Shown here: positions 12,370 through 24,100 of the stretch, in pieces | Layout of the letters: every line of letters starts with the position of its first letter | How positions within the stretch are numbered: the first letter of the stretch is position 1 | Origin: Pampus argenteus | Lineage: Eukaryota > Chordata > Actinopteri > Scombriformes > Stromateidae | Direction: 5' to 3' | Length of the DNA stretch: 64,000 nucleotides | Assembly (NCBI GenBank): GCA_036937835.1 | Contig: CM072878.1 | Span: 918,501-982,500 of the forward strand | Notes under the pieces: generated by a model | Databases searched by the model: none | Seen by the model: the letters and a program-made list of their open reading frames with translations, nothing else | Told to the model about the DNA's origin: nothing | Program-made: the position numbers and the translations under genes

Positions 12370-12765
12370 CCGTGTTTTCCAGACTAAGCCGCTACTTTTT
12401 CCCCATACTTTGAACCATGCGGCTTATACAGAGGTGCAGCTTTTCTATGAATTTTTCTTCAGCCCACAGGGGGTATAAAATATTATTACACCCTCACCCC
12501 CTCAAAATGGAAAACCCACAAAGAAATTCCTATGATGCAGCTTTTAAGTTGAATGCCATCGATCTGGTTATCCGTGAAGGAAACAGAACGGCTGCACGTA
12601 AAATCGCTGAAAGTGTTTAATGGTTTCAGTACGCAGGAGGAAGATGAATAAAACCATTAATGACTTCCGTTTTGTTTACCAGCACTTTTATTGTGCCACT
12701 GTTCAGAAACAATCAGTTCAGGTATATGAATAAACACTTATGTATTGGCGCATGTATATGTTTTT
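12370..12765 (+). mobile_element. pogo/Tigger-like (Tc1/mariner superfamily) fragment
   Basis: Starts CCGTGTTTTCCAGACTAAGCC after a TA. It contains a frame at 12507-12620 beginning MENPQRNSYDAAFKLNAIDL, resembling the N-terminal helix-turn-helix region of pogo/CENP-B-like transposases. The 3' inverted repeat is missing. It is absent at the matching place in the copy 2 flank. Superfamily placement rests on the TA target and this short protein and is moderate. Confidence 0.6.
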
Positions 12766-12774
12766 TTCTCTCTT

Positions 12775-12926
12775 CTCTGTTTCTTCTACATGGTGTATCA
12801 ATTCTTTCCCATTCTGTCTCTCATAGTCGAAGTGTATCTATGATGAAAATTACAGGCCTCTCTCATGTTTTCTAAGTGGGAGAAATTGCACAACTGGTGG
12901 CTGACTAAATATTTTTTTGCCCCACT
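12775..12926. mobile_element. Tc1-like terminal inverted repeat (one end only)
   Basis: Ends TTTTTGCCCCACTGTA and contains the CCTATGATGAAAATTACAGG / AAGTGGGAGAA block, which also occurs at 40669-41567 and 45950-46105. Only one end remains. The same relic is in the copy 2 flank, so it predates the tandem duplication. Confidence 0.65.
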
Positions 12927-13001
12927 GTACAAACAAACAGTTTTACGAGGCGCTATAATAAAAAGTGGACTATATGTACATGTATTTGTATGCATGTATA
13001 C

Positions 13002-13110
13002 AGGGAAACACAAAGAATGAACTCGATGCTAAACACTGATGAAGCCTCATAGAAGCTTCACATCTATTTTAAATGACTGTGTGGACACACTGTGGATCCA
13101 TCATTTACAT
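13002..13110. repeat. unclassified dispersed repeat, copy A
   Basis: Shares the run from CAGGGAAACACAAAG through TGATGAAGCCTCA and TGTGTGGACACACTGTGGAT with 46177-46330 and 61431-61690. Copy A has a 40-base internal deletion. No coding frame or terminal repeat is evident. Confidence 0.6.
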
Positions 13111-13436
13111 TAAAAACATATTTTTAATATCCAGTATGAACAGAAACAATGAGAGAGAACAAAATATTCTCCATAAATGGCAACATTTTATTCCACCAAC
13201 CACATAATTTATTGCGCTATGAATACAATATGAATATTTTTAATGTTTACATCTTATAAGCGTGTATACAAAACTACTTAAATATAAGTAGATATTTATA
13301 TTGATATAATTATGACATTAAATTAATTAATATGGAAAAATACAAATGCATCTCCCTTAACACTATGAATAGTAGGCAATGAAATCAATATCCAAATAAA
13401 TCGGCTTTCAATTATATAGGCTAAAGACATATTTGT

Positions 13437-13464
13437 TTATTATTATTATTATTATTATTATTAT
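13437..13464. repeat. ATT microsatellite
   Basis: About nine ATT units in the downstream flank of copy 1. Confidence 0.9.
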
Positions 13465-13664
13465 AACAATAGGTCATGATTGTATTTATGGACTGGACAG
13501 ATGAATAATCATTTAATAAATAACTTGAAAATATGTAAATAAATGATGAATGATGATGATGATGAATATGAAGAAGTTAAATAAATGTATATCAAATACA
13601 AATATGCCTCTCCTTAAATCAGATTAATAAGTAGGTGATTAAATAAATAAGAAAATGACTCCAG

Positions 13665-14015
13665 TACAGCCGACAGGAGCTCAAATACTGGAAGAGAAAT
13701 GAAGTCTGATGACCGGCCAGTCAAAAACAGAAAGGCATAAGTCTTTACCAGGGCAGGGACAAAGCGGGTAGGTCAGGAGCAGGCAGGGTCGGAACCAGGA
13801 GATCAGACAAAGGGTGAACGCTGGAAAGTCTTGCATGAGCACAAAGAACAATCTGACAAAGAGTCTGTGAACCAGAGAGGCTAAAATACAGGCTGCAACT
13901 GAAGAGTGCACAGGTGAACAGAGTTGGCTGATGAGGTGGGTGTGGCCGGCAGGGAGAGTGGAGCAGAGGGGCGGAGAGTGGAAAATAACTGGCAGCAGAG
14001 GAGTGGATGTAACAC
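13665..14015 (-). mobile_element. Ty3/gypsy LTR fragment
   Basis: Read on the minus strand it matches the 5' half of the LTRs at 19541 and 24532: CTTTGTCAGATTGTTCTT (rc near 13848-13860), then CATGCAAGACTTTCCAGCG and GACCCTGCCTGC. It is absent from the copy 2 flank. No second LTR or internal region is nearby. Confidence 0.7.
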
Positions 14016-14543
14016 CTTATAGTAGTATGCAAGCTGTGTCCTTCAGTCAGAAACTTGACCTATAGCAAAACTTCTTTTTTTTGATTTGGTTGTTTCTTTT
14101 CTTTTTTAAATGGACACAGTGCATGTCTCCTGTGGTTGCTCAATGGATCACATTCATTTCATTCTAATATAATATACTGACCAGTGATCATACTGTATGA
14201 TCTTGCACAACACATGACTCAAAAGCTATAAAGACAAACACCTTGTTGAAATGTTATTTGAATATTGATCATACTTTTTAATGATTTGAAAGAACACACT
14301 GTTTTGTAGTCACATTTTCAAGATAAGGTATTTTGTCATCAAATCCAATGAAAAGACCAATACCAAACAAAGTCAGTTCATTATAGTTTCATTTTCAAAA
14401 CTGGCTCAGTAATTTCCTGAAACAGCTTTGCTCTGTAGTTTTGTTAGCAAAATAAATACTGTATCTGTTGGGAATCATTTCACTGACTGATTCAGTATTT
14501 GTATTGTATACAACTCCAGTAAGGGAGGAGAGCTACTGCGTTA

Positions 14544-15200
14544 TCATGTTCCTTTAACCTGTAGTTGTTCAGTTAGCTCCACCATCCTGTCTGTTAGACA
14601 GGAGAGGATAATGTAGGAGCTGGATGATGAAGCCAGGATCCACATCTTCAGGGGGCCACGGACTGGTGCCAATTCCTAAAGACACCGAACATGAACTTTA
14701 GGGCATTACGTGTGACATCATTAGACTGTTTGGTGACGATTCATGTCTGCAGAGCCAACCTACAGTACATGTTACCTGCCACTCCGGGTGAAACATATAT
14801 CCAGATAGCTCCTTTTTTCACTGTGAATGTGCAGCAAATCTACTGTCAAAATTGATGATTTCTAAATGTCAGAAAGCTAACATTAAGCAAACCTTCAGCT
14901 TCGCCTGGAAAATGTAAACTCCAAGACTTGTGGCTTCACCAAAGACAGTTACAAAGACTGACTGACTGACTCTGCATTAGGCCATATGGATGTCCCACAG
15001 ATGTTGGAAAGTCCTTGAATTTGATGTTTAAGAAGGTGTGGGATCCCTGAATATTGTTAAGAACGCCCAGATGGAATCATTAGACGTAAACACTATTAAT
15101 GCTTCTCTAATACATACCTTCATGGACAGGTCTGAAGGTCCCAGAGGTTTATTGACGAGCTCATGAAATTTGGATAAAGAGACCCTTTGACTCTTCTCAA
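14544..15200 (-). pseudogene. two exon-like blocks of an unrecognised minus-strand gene
   Basis: Exon A (about 15118-15200) reads RVSLSKFHELVNKPLGPSDL then SMK and ends at a good donor (AAG|GTATGTA). Exon B (14544-14675) follows the acceptor GTGTCTTTAG, is in phase, and codes 43 residues (ELAPVRGPLKMWIL ... VELTEQLQVKGT) to a TGA. I do not recognise the protein. In the copy 2 flank exon A persists at about 46877-46965, but exon B is half deleted and a GAG has become TAG. This may be the last two exons of a small gene or a chance pair. The acceptor of exon A is weak. Confidence 0.3.
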
Positions 15201-15330
15201 GCAGATTTTATATTTTAAAACACTAAGGAACTTGCAGAGCCTTGAATCTTCCATCAATCCATCACAGTGAGCAGTTTGACACTGAACAGAAAAGATATTT
15301 TAATGTAAGTGACCAAATTCACACAATCCT

Positions 15331-16045
15331 TCTTTAGTACGTCCATGTTTGCTTATTGTTTGTGTTCTGGGATTTATTTTACAAAACCTCTTTGAACGCA
15401 CCACTAAAGATCCACTCTGTTCTCAACAATAATAATAATTTGATGTCAATTGCTGAGATTATAGATAGACGTGTTTGATGTAGAAGCCATTTTGTACACT
15501 TCTGTCAATATTGGGGAAAGTGCAAAATAGCTTTGTATGATGTGGGATTAACTGACCTTGTGGCTCATGCCTAAAAACATTTGTCTTGTTTTTAATCATG
15601 TATCCATGATAACAAATACTATTTTGTGAGAACTGATTTCCTTTCCCCACGTTTTCTTAAGGTTGAACCAACCTTTTTGTCCATAGCTGTCAAGGTGAGT
15701 GAGCAAAGAGACATCTGTTTGTCAAATACAGCACATTGGTGTGTCTATCACTGATGCATGGCGGTATTTGAATATTCAAACCAGTATGGCAGCCAGGTAG
15801 AGACAGTAGATTTTAAAGACAAAGTATGTCAGAAATAAACTCCAGTCACTTGGGGGAACTATAGACGTAAAAAGCCTTTCATAAATATATGCTTAATACA
15901 TTATAAAAAATGACCAGTGTGAACCTGGACACTCACTTTTAGGGAGTACATTCATGGTTCCTAGATGACGTATCTTAATGAAGCTTAGGTTAGCTTAGAA
16001 TGATCTTTTCTCTCACATTTACCTTAATTCTTTGATGAATTTCGT
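15331..16045. other. non-duplicated spacer, no clear gene
   Basis: Homology to the copy 2 flank stops at about 15330. The stretch is AT-rich and without an ORF of note. One exon-like 33-bp block with strong splice sites lies at 15661-15693 and is discussed as a finding. Confidence 0.6.
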
Positions 16046-16060
16046 GTTTTCAGCTATGTT

Positions 16061-18299
16061 TTTTTTTTAACACATTTTTTTATTGTGATTTTCTCATTGA
16101 TTTAAACATTAACATTCAAACATGGACATTTTAACACATTATACCCCGGTCTGGCAAAATAAATAAATAAAAATAAATAAATAATAATAACAACAATAAT
16201 AATAATGGTAATAATAATGTAGATGAATAATAATTAAATAAAACAATAATAAATTCCAATAGGATCACAGCAGTGCATAAGTTACAGAACTTGTACAATT
16301 AATCACAATTCAAGGTTGTGAGTTTCCAGAAAGTCTATATAAGGTCTCCACAAACCAGCAAAATTCTTTTTCTTTTTTACAATATATGTTAGTCTCTCCA
16401 AAGCGAGACAGGACATCAGTTCTTTTGTCCACATTCCAATAGAAGGTGCGTCCACATTTCTCCACAATAGTGCGATTATCCTCCTGGCTTGTAAGAGTCC
16501 AAAGTCAATGAGCAGTGAATGCTGCTGAGATACAGCAAAGTTTTCTGGATATATTCCCAGTAAACATATTTTGGCTTGCAATGGAACTTCCCTTCCAACT
16601 ATGAGCCCGATACAATGTAATACACCTTTCCAGAATTGGTGTATCTTTAAACATTCCCATAAACAATGAATTAATGTACCCTTTTCTTCTCTACATTTCA
16701 CACAAATATCAGGTACATTAGGGTATATGTGATTCAATCTGCAAGGTGTAAGATAAGTGCGCATTAACCACTTATATTGTAGCAGCTTATATTTGGTATT
16801 AACCGACTGGGTCTGAGCCTTAAAACAAGCCCTTTCCCAGTCAGCTTCCTGGATATCCTCCCTTAAATCAGTTATCCATGCCCCCATCTTTTTGGAAGAT
16901 GACTCCTTTGAATGTTGTAACAGTAAATAATAGAACAGTGAAAATTGTCCTCTGCCATCCATGTGGGATAGAGTCAGTTTCTCAATTTTAGATAGTGGAG
17001 GTACAGACAGTTGTTTATGCGTGGACAAAATAAAATGTTTCAGTTGGAGGTATTTAAAGAAGTGTCTTCTTGGAATATCGTATTTCTCACACAGTTGATT
17101 ATATGACATCAAGCTACCTTCTGTATATAAATCCAAAATTTTTGCAGCACCTTTGTTAAACCACATCCTAAATCCACCATCTGCTCTCCCTGGTATAAAA
17201 CAATTATTGCCCCATATAGGGGTAAACTGTGATAATGCTGGTGTGTCTCCGACCTGTTGGTGTGCAGAGTACCACACTGAAATGGTATTTCGAAGAAAGG
17301 GATTTTTTGTTTGTTTAACCAGTCTCTTGACACTTGCTGAATATAAATAAAGCTTGAGAGGAAGCCCTAGTGTTGACGTCTCCTCTATAGTCACCCAAGC
17401 AGGAGGAGAAGTTACTGAAAAGTAATACATTGCTGTCCTTAGCTGGGCGGCCCAGTAATACAGTTTTAGATTGGGGAGCTGAAGCCCTCCTCTTTCATAT
17501 GGTAAATATAATAATTTTAGTTGTAGCCTGGCCTTTTTGCCATTCCAGATGAATTGGCTCAATATATTATTAATGTTATGAAAAAAGATTTCAGGTAAAG
17601 GAAGCGGAAGTGATTGAAATAGATATAGAAACTTTGGCAAGACCAACATTTTAATTATGTTTATGCGACCAATCATAGATATAGGCATCCTGGTCCATCG
17701 ATTTAGCATCTCCCTCACCCCGTCCACCAGAGGGTCATAATTTAAAGAAGCTATTTGTTTTACATCAGGACTGATTTTAACCCCCAAATATGTAAAGCCT
17801 TCTTTAGTGGCTGTGAATGGTGTATCTATAATAGGCTGCAGTCTTTCATTTTCATCCAAAAACATTAGTGCAGATTTGGAATTATTTATTTCATACCCTG
17901 ATATGTTTCCAAATGTGTCTATTAAATTCGTTAATTGGGGAATACTATCTTTTAAGTTTGTTAAAAAAATAATTATGTCATCCGCGTATAAAGCTATGCG
18001 ATGTTCATATCCTCCAATAGTTATACCCGTGATGTCTTTATGGGCTCTTGTGGCCATGGCCAAGGGCTCAATAGCCAACACAAATAGCAAAGGCGATAAC
18101 GGACACCCTTGTCTCGTTGATCGGTGGAGAGTAAATGGTTTAGAGACATTATTATTGGTCAATATTTCAGCAGTTGGGTTTGTATACAAGAGCTTTATCC
18201 ATCTTAAAAAATTTGCACCAATTCCAAACCGCGGGAGTACGTTAAAAAGGAAACTCCACTCGATCCTGTCAAAAGCTTGACGCGCGTCTAGAGATAACA
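16061..18299 (-). mobile_element. L1-type LINE, 5'-truncated, with target-site duplication
   Basis: The 15-bp target duplication GTTTTCAGCTATGTT stands at 16046-16060 and 18300-18314. The minus-strand 3' end is A-rich (poly-T on the plus strand at 16058-16068), then an AT-rich 3' UTR at about 16080-16300. The 5' end is cut within the reverse-transcriptase domain. This is a textbook target-primed insertion and looks young because the repeats match exactly and the frame is open. Confidence 0.93.
16303..18297 (-). CDS. L1-type ORF2, C-terminal two thirds (reverse transcriptase), 5'-truncated
   Basis: About 664 codons are uninterrupted from the truncation point to the stop. RT motif A appears at the very start (SLDARQAFDRIEW; the family usually has D-A-x-K-A-F-D). 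It is followed by TRQGCPLSPLLFVLAIEPLA (motif B), YADDIIIF (motif C with catalytic DD) and LGVKISPDV. The C-terminal region has a cysteine cluster (CVKCREEKGTLIHCLWEC), as in L1-clade proteins. Endonuclease and RT fingers are missing, so this copy cannot transpose by itself. The intact frame makes the insertion recent. Confidence 0.85.
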   Translation of the reverse strand, partial: LSLDARQAFDRIEWSFLFNVLPRFGIGANFLRWIKLLYTNPTAEILTNNNVSKPFTLHRSTRQGCPLSPLLFVLAIEPLAMATRAHKDITGITIGGYEHRIALYADDIIIFLTNLKDSIPQLTNLIDTFGNISGYEINNSKSALMFLDENERLQPIIDTPFTATKEGFTYLGVKISPDVKQIASLNYDPLVDGVREMLNRWTRMPISMIGRINIIKMLVLPKFLYLFQSLPLPLPEIFFHNINNILSQFIWNGKKARLQLKLLYLPYERGGLQLPNLKLYYWAAQLRTAMYYFSVTSPPAWVTIEETSTLGLPLKLYLYSASVKRLVKQTKNPFLRNTISVWYSAHQQVGDTPALSQFTPIWGNNCFIPGRADGGFRMWFNKGAAKILDLYTEGSLMSYNQLCEKYDIPRRHFFKYLQLKHFILSTHKQLSVPPLSKIEKLTLSHMDGRGQFSLFYYLLLQHSKESSSKKMGAWITDLREDIQEADWERACFKAQTQSVNTKYKLLQYKWLMRTYLTPCRLNHIYPNVPDICVKCREEKGTLIHCLWECLKIHQFWKGVLHCIGLIVGREVPLQAKICLLGIYPENFAVSQQHSLLIDFGLLQARRIIALLWRNVDAPSIGMWTKELMSCLALERLTYIVKKKKNFAGLWRPYIDFLETHNLEL

Positions 18300-18314
18300 G
18301 TTTTCAGCTATGTT

Positions 18315-19535
18315 ATTTCCGCTCTGATGTTTTCCTTGTCACTTCCACTTGGCCATGCTGTCAAAAACTTTTTATTCACAAATGTTGACCATATCAGACC
18401 AATAATCTTTTTCCATACTTTCTTCGAGCCAATCAGTCCTTGGATGCTGTTCTCTAGTCTCTAGAGTCTCTGTTTTCTAGTGGTGCACCACTATCTACCA
18501 CCACCCTCCCACCACCACCATTACCTTCAGGGTGTTCAAGGAGGTTCGAATGAATGAACTCCAACTTTATCACCAGATTTCAATAGTGGGGGGATCTTGT
18601 CCTATGTCCTACCTTAATAGCCCTATGCTAAATGAAGACTTGCTTGACATTGATTTTTTTTTTGTTTTTTTGTGATCGATTGGTCTTATTGAGCTGACTG
18701 TAGTGACCACCTTAGCATATGCATTTCACACCATGGCAACACAGTGACGTGATGTCCTACGCAAACAACCTGTTACAGTATGTCAAGAAATGAGGGTTGA
18801 GATTTCAGATTGTGCAGTGTCAGTTAAATGTGTTTTATAAAAGACTAACTGTAATTACTGATATTATTATAGCATACTGATAATATTTTTATAGACATGA
18901 CAATCAATGTACTCTTGTGGACAAGAGAACTGAGAACTGTAAGTTAATGAGTGTTGTAACCATAAACAGAACACATAGCATTAAATCAATTGTGTCAACA
19001 GTTCAGTCAAAAGTTTTTCCTTATGAACATTCAAAGAAAATCAGTTAAAAATTAACTGTAAAACTGGGCCGTTTGAAACAAAAGTATTGTTGGAAAGTCT
19101 TGGTTCAATGAGTTGAATTGGTGGTGGTTACTTGAAATGTGTAATATATTACACATTACATATTACTCTTTGTAAAAGTAATTACATTAAATCACATGAT
19201 CAGTATGAACTAGAGAAATGATAACACCGAGCAAAACCTGTTAAAGTGTTCATAAGAGATCCTTGCTGTTGTTTTAAGACAGGCTTGAAGACTGTGAAGC
19301 CGTCTCTTAATAGTTTTCTTACAGAACTTCAAGCAAGCTAAAGTCACAAGGCTGAATATTTCAATATGATAGAATCCCCCAAAAAGGTATTAAAAAATAT
19401 CATAAAATTTACCAGTGAATAATTATTTTTGCTTAGGAATTTTGAAGATTCACATATAAAATAAATAAATAAAGATTTTTCATTAGGAATTTGTAATTTT
19501 ATATTCCATGTCACAATGTCTCAGCTCTGAACTCC
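18315..19535. other. spacer without identified genes
   Basis: AT-rich DNA between the L1 and the gypsy element. I see no coding frame, transposon end or RNA gene in it. Confidence 0.6.
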
Positions 19536-19540
19536 AAACC

Positions 19541-20090
19541 TGTCACAATCCACTCTGGTCCCCTGCCTGATTCTCCCTCTTACCGGCACCCAGTAATTTT
19601 CCACTCACCTGTCAGCCCCGCCTCTTCATCAGTCACCATGGTTTCTCCCGCCTCCCACACCTGCTCCTTATCAGTAATCAACCCTGTATTTAAGCTCCAA
19701 CCTCCAGACACTCTTTGCCAGATTGTTCTTCGTGTCATGCAAGTCTTTTCAGCATTGTTTTCCGGACTGATCTCCCGTTGCCGACCCTGCCTGCCTTGGA
19801 CCTGCTCGTCTGTCTCTGCCCTGGTAATTACCTCAGCTTTTCGTCCTCGACCACAAGTTCTGCCTCAGTGTTTCTGGTGTCTGTCTGCCTGTTTCCCTGG
19901 CTGTTTGGAGGTTTCCCCGGGCAGTCTGTCCCCCTGCTCCAGTTCGTTGCCACAGACTCTCCGATTGAACTCAGGACTTATTCCCTCTCTCGCACCTGCC
20001 ATATCACCTGCTGTGAGTTCCTCAATAAAGACTATTATTAAGTATCCCTTGCTGTTGTGCTGCATTTGGGTCCTACACTAGCTTGTTTCA
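19541..20090 (+). repeat. 5' LTR of gypsy element 1
   Basis: 550 bp, starts TGTCACAATCC and ends CTTGTTTCA. TATA-like TATTTAAG is at 19687-19694. The motif GCCAGATTGT at 19717-19726 is complementary to the sequence after the LTR. AATAAA is at about 20023-20028. This order (U3 with TATA, start of R, poly(A) signal) fits a functional LTR. Confidence 0.92.
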
Positions 20091-20092
20091 GT

Positions 20093-20102
20093 ACAATCTG
20101 GC
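20093..20102 (+). promoter_or_regulatory. putative self-priming primer-binding site of gypsy element 1
   Basis: ACAATCTGGC begins two bases after the 5' LTR and is the exact complement of GCCAGATTGT at 19717-19726, where the transcript probably begins. The Tf1/sushi group primes this way instead of with a tRNA. That assignment is inferred from position and complementarity. Confidence 0.6.
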
Positions 20103-20108
20103 CAGAGC

Positions 20109-21119
20109 ATGGATCCAGCACACACCGCTTCGCCAGAGCTACGCCTGGAGAGGGTGGAGGACATTCTCCAGCAACACGAGGCATTGCTTGCTTCCACCGC
20201 AGCTGAGGTACACCAGGCTACTGTCACTCAACAACAGGCTGCCGCTAACCAGGGGCAGACATTAGCGGCATTAGCTTCACAGATCCAGCAGCTCACTGCT
20301 GTGCTCTCACAGAATATGGTCCAGAACCTACCTGCAACAGCGCCTGCTGCCGTACTCCAACCAACGCCACCTGGTCCAGTTTCTGAACCCTGAGTTGGGG
20401 AACATTATGCGGGGAACCCAGAGATCTGTAATCCGTTTATTACGAACTGCTCAATCCTGTTCGCCCTGCAGCCACACACATTCGCCTCTGAGGAGGCCAA
20501 AGTGGCGTTCACTATTAATCACCTCACGGGGCCCGCCTGTGGGGAACCGCTGAATGGGAACGTCAAACTCCTGCTTGCAGCTCCTTCAGAGACTTCGCTG
20601 CTGAGCTCCGGAAGGTTTTTGGCCCACCTTCCCAGGGTCCAGATGCTATGGGCGGTCTCCTGAACCTCCACCAGGGGGACCGCTCCGTGGCTGACTACTC
20701 TATTGACTTTCGCACCAGGGCTCGACAGAGTAAATGGAACACCGAGGCCCAGTGCGACGCCTACCTACAGGGGCTCGAGGAGTATGTTAAGGACGAGCTG
20801 GTGTCATATGATCTCCCTGCCACATTGGATGAGCTCATCGAACTCACACGGCGGGTGGACCGACGCATCCAGGCCAGGCGGGAGGAGAGACGGCGAGGAC
20901 GGTTTGGGCATCCTCTTCCTACCCAGTTCCGTGCAGTACCGGAGGCATCCTCTTCCCGGTCTGAACCTCAGAGGGGAGATTCAGAACCTATGCAGGTTGG
21001 CAGAACCACTCTGTCACCAGAGGAACGTCAGCGTCGTCAAAGACACAACCTTTGTCTGTACTGTGGACAAGACGGACACTTCGTCTCCAAGTGTCCAGCA
21101 AAAGCCAGGTCTCACCAGT
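20109..21119 (+). pseudogene. gypsy element 1 gag, frameshifted
   Basis: Starts at an ATG 18 bases after the LTR (MDPAHTASPELRLERVEDIL), with a glutamine-rich coiled-coil-like N-terminus. It hits a stop at 20393 and resumes in another frame at 20648 with the capsid-like DYSIDFRTRARQSKWN and LQGLEEYVKDEL. It ends with a CCHC zinc knuckle (CLYCGQDGHFVSKC) at about 21052-21093. Structural Gag of the retrotransposon; non-functional as read. Confidence 0.85.
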
Positions 21120-21121
21120 AG

Positions 21122-24100
21122 CGAGGGATGTACTGGTGAGTCCGACCTCTAAACTGTCCCTCAAGAATCGCCCCCTCTGCCATGGTCGCCTGCTGCTACC
21201 AGGGGGCTCCCACTCCCTTGCCGTCTTCATTGACTCTGGCGCCGACGTCTCCATTATAAATGAAGAGCTGGCCCAACAGTTGGAGATAGAAAGGGTTCCA
21301 CTGCCTCAGCCTGTCCCTGCCAACGCCCTGGACGGTCACCTGCTGGGGACCGTCACTCATCAGACTGTTCCAGTGCAGATGCTTCTCTCCGGCAACCACC
21401 ACGAAACTATCACGTTTCACATCTTGGACTCTCCGCGTATCCCACTCATTTTGGGATATCCCTGGCTCCGGCGCCCCCACCCCCACATAGACTGGGCGAC
21501 GGGAGCCATTCTGGGCTGGAGCTCGGCCTGTCACCAAGTCTGTCTCAAGCAGGCCTCCGCTCCTCAGTCCAGGCCCTGCACCACTTTGGCTCCCGATCTG
21601 ATGGGGGTCCCGCCGGAGTACCACGATTTCAGGGAGGTTTTCAGCAAGGCGAAGGCGACCTCTTTGCCTCCTCACCGTCCATATGACTGTGCCATAGATC
21701 TTCTACCCGGCACCAGTCCTCCCCGAGGTCGTCTATTCTCCCTGTCTGCACCAGAGAGGAAGGCCATGGAGGACTACATTAACGACTCCCTGGCGGCTGG
21801 CTCCCCCTCATCTCGTCTGCCTTTGAACTCCTGGAGGGGGCTACCATCTTCACCAAACTGGACCTCCGCAACGCCTACCACCTGGTGCGAATTCGGGAGG
21901 GCGACGAGTGGAAGACAGCATTCAACACACCTACTGGACACTACGAATACTTGGTGATGCCTTTTGGCCTCACCAACGCCCCCGCCGTCTTCCAGGCTCT
22001 GGTCAACGACATGCTCCGGGACATGCTTAACAAGCATGTCTTCGTCTACTTGGATGATATCCTGATTTTCTCCAAGACCAAGGAGGACCACATCCACCAT
22101 GTTCAGGGGGTTCTTCAACGGCTCCTGGAAAACTCGCTGTTTGTTAAGGCAGAGAAATGCGAGTTCCATGCCACATCAGTCTCCTTTCTTGGATACATTG
22201 TCGGCCAGGGGAGCATCCAGATGGATCCAGCCAAGGTCTCTGCTGTCGCCGCCTGGCCTGTTCCTGACTCCCGGAAGCAGCTACAAAGGTTCCTGGGGTT
22301 CGCCAATTTTTACCGTTGTTTCATTCGGGGATACAGCACGGTGGCAGCCCCTCTCACAACTCTCACCTCTTCCAAAGTCCCCTTCAGCTGGTCCTCCGCC
22401 GCCACAGATGCCTTCCAGACCCTCAAGAATCGCTTCACCTCTGCGCCTATCCTGCGTATGCCCGACCCCAAGAGACAGTTCGTGGTGGAAGTAGACGCCT
22501 CTGATGTCGGGGTGGGGGCTGTCCTGTCTCAGCGGGCTACTGACGACCAGAAGCTCCACCCCTGCGCCTTTTTCTCTCGACGCCTGACTCCCGCAGAAAT
22601 GAACTATGACATTGGCAATCGGGAGCTTCTGGCGGTCAAATTGGCACTGGACGAGTGGCGTCACTGGCTGGAGGGGGCCGAACAACCATTTCTTGTATGG
22701 ACGGACCACAAGAACCTAGAATACATCAGGTCAGCCAGAAGGCTGAACTCCAGGCAGGCCCGCTGGTCCCTCTTTCTCACCAGATTCAATTTTACTCTCT
22801 CCTATCGCCCGGGAACCCGCAACGTTAAGCCTGACGCCCTCTCCCGCCAGTTCCTGAAGGAAGAGGAAGAGGTTTCCACGGCAGTAGACACCATCCTTCC
22901 CTCTGCTCGCCTGGCCGCCGCCATTACATGGGGGATTGAGGAGAGAGTTAGGACGGCGCTGGAGGAGCAACCAGGTCCCAGCGCCTGTCCTCCCAACCGG
23001 CTCTTCGTCCCGGCCCACCTCCGTTCTGAGGTGCTCCAGTGGGCCCACAACACGCACCTCACCTGCCATCCAGGGATCCAGAGGACCAAGGAGGTTCTTC
23101 AGCGCAGATTCTCAGGGGTTTGTCAAGGCCTGCCCTGTCTGCAACCGGAACAAATCCTCCCACCAGGCTCCTGCTGGTCACCTGCTCCCGCTTCCAGTTC
23201 CCCATCGTCCCTGGTCCCACATATCTCTGGACTTTGTGACCGGTCTACCACCATCTCAAGGACACACCACTATCCTTACCGTGGTAGACCGGTTTAGCAA
23301 GATGGCCCACTTCATTCCCCTGCCCAAGCTCCCTTCAGCCAAAGAGACTGCTGAGCTGGTCCTCCAGCACATATTCCGGCTCCATGGTCTTCCGGTCGAT
23401 GTGGTCTCTGACCGAGGACCGCAGTTCTCCTCGGTCTTTTGGAGAGAGTTCTGCTCTCTCATCAGGGCCACGGCCAGCCTGTCATCCGGGTTTCATCCTC
23501 AAACGGCCAGACGGAGCGGAAAAACCAGGAGATGGAGGTGGCTCTCCGGTGTATGGTCTCCAGTCACCCCACGTCCTGGTCGCAGCAGTTGCTTTGGGTA
23601 GAATATGCCCACAACACACTCCTCAGCTCCTCCACTGGTCTCTCCCCGTTCCAGTGTGCTTATGGATACCAGCCACCCCTATTTCCGGCCCAGGAGAGGG
23701 AGGTTTCTTGCCCCTCTGTACAGGCTTTCATCCGCCGGTGTCGCCGCACCTGGTCCCAGGCCAGATCCACTCTCCTGCGGTCGGTGGACCGTTACACAGC
23801 CTTGGCCAATCGTCGCCGCACCTCGGCTCCCGCTTACCAAGTGGGACAGAAGGTGTGGTTGTCAACCCGGGACCTACCACTCCGGGTCGACTCGAAGAAA
23901 CTGGCACCCAAGTTCATCGGACCCTACGAAATTCAGAAGGTCATCAACCCCGCTGCAGTCCGCCTCAAGCTTCCCAGGTCCATGCGAGTACACCCCACAT
24001 TCCATGTATCAAAAATCAAGCCGGTTCTGGAGAGTCCCTTGATTCCTGCTACCCTGAATCCTCCGCCACCTCGCCTTATCAATGGAGACCCAGTCTACAC

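Noticed and set aside
17807..18280. 157-codon plus-strand frame
   Set aside because: It is antisense to the L1-type RT coding sequence.
21196..21675. 159-codon minus-strand frame in gypsy pol
   Set aside because: It is antisense to the protease/RT frame with GC-rich third positions and has no independent support.
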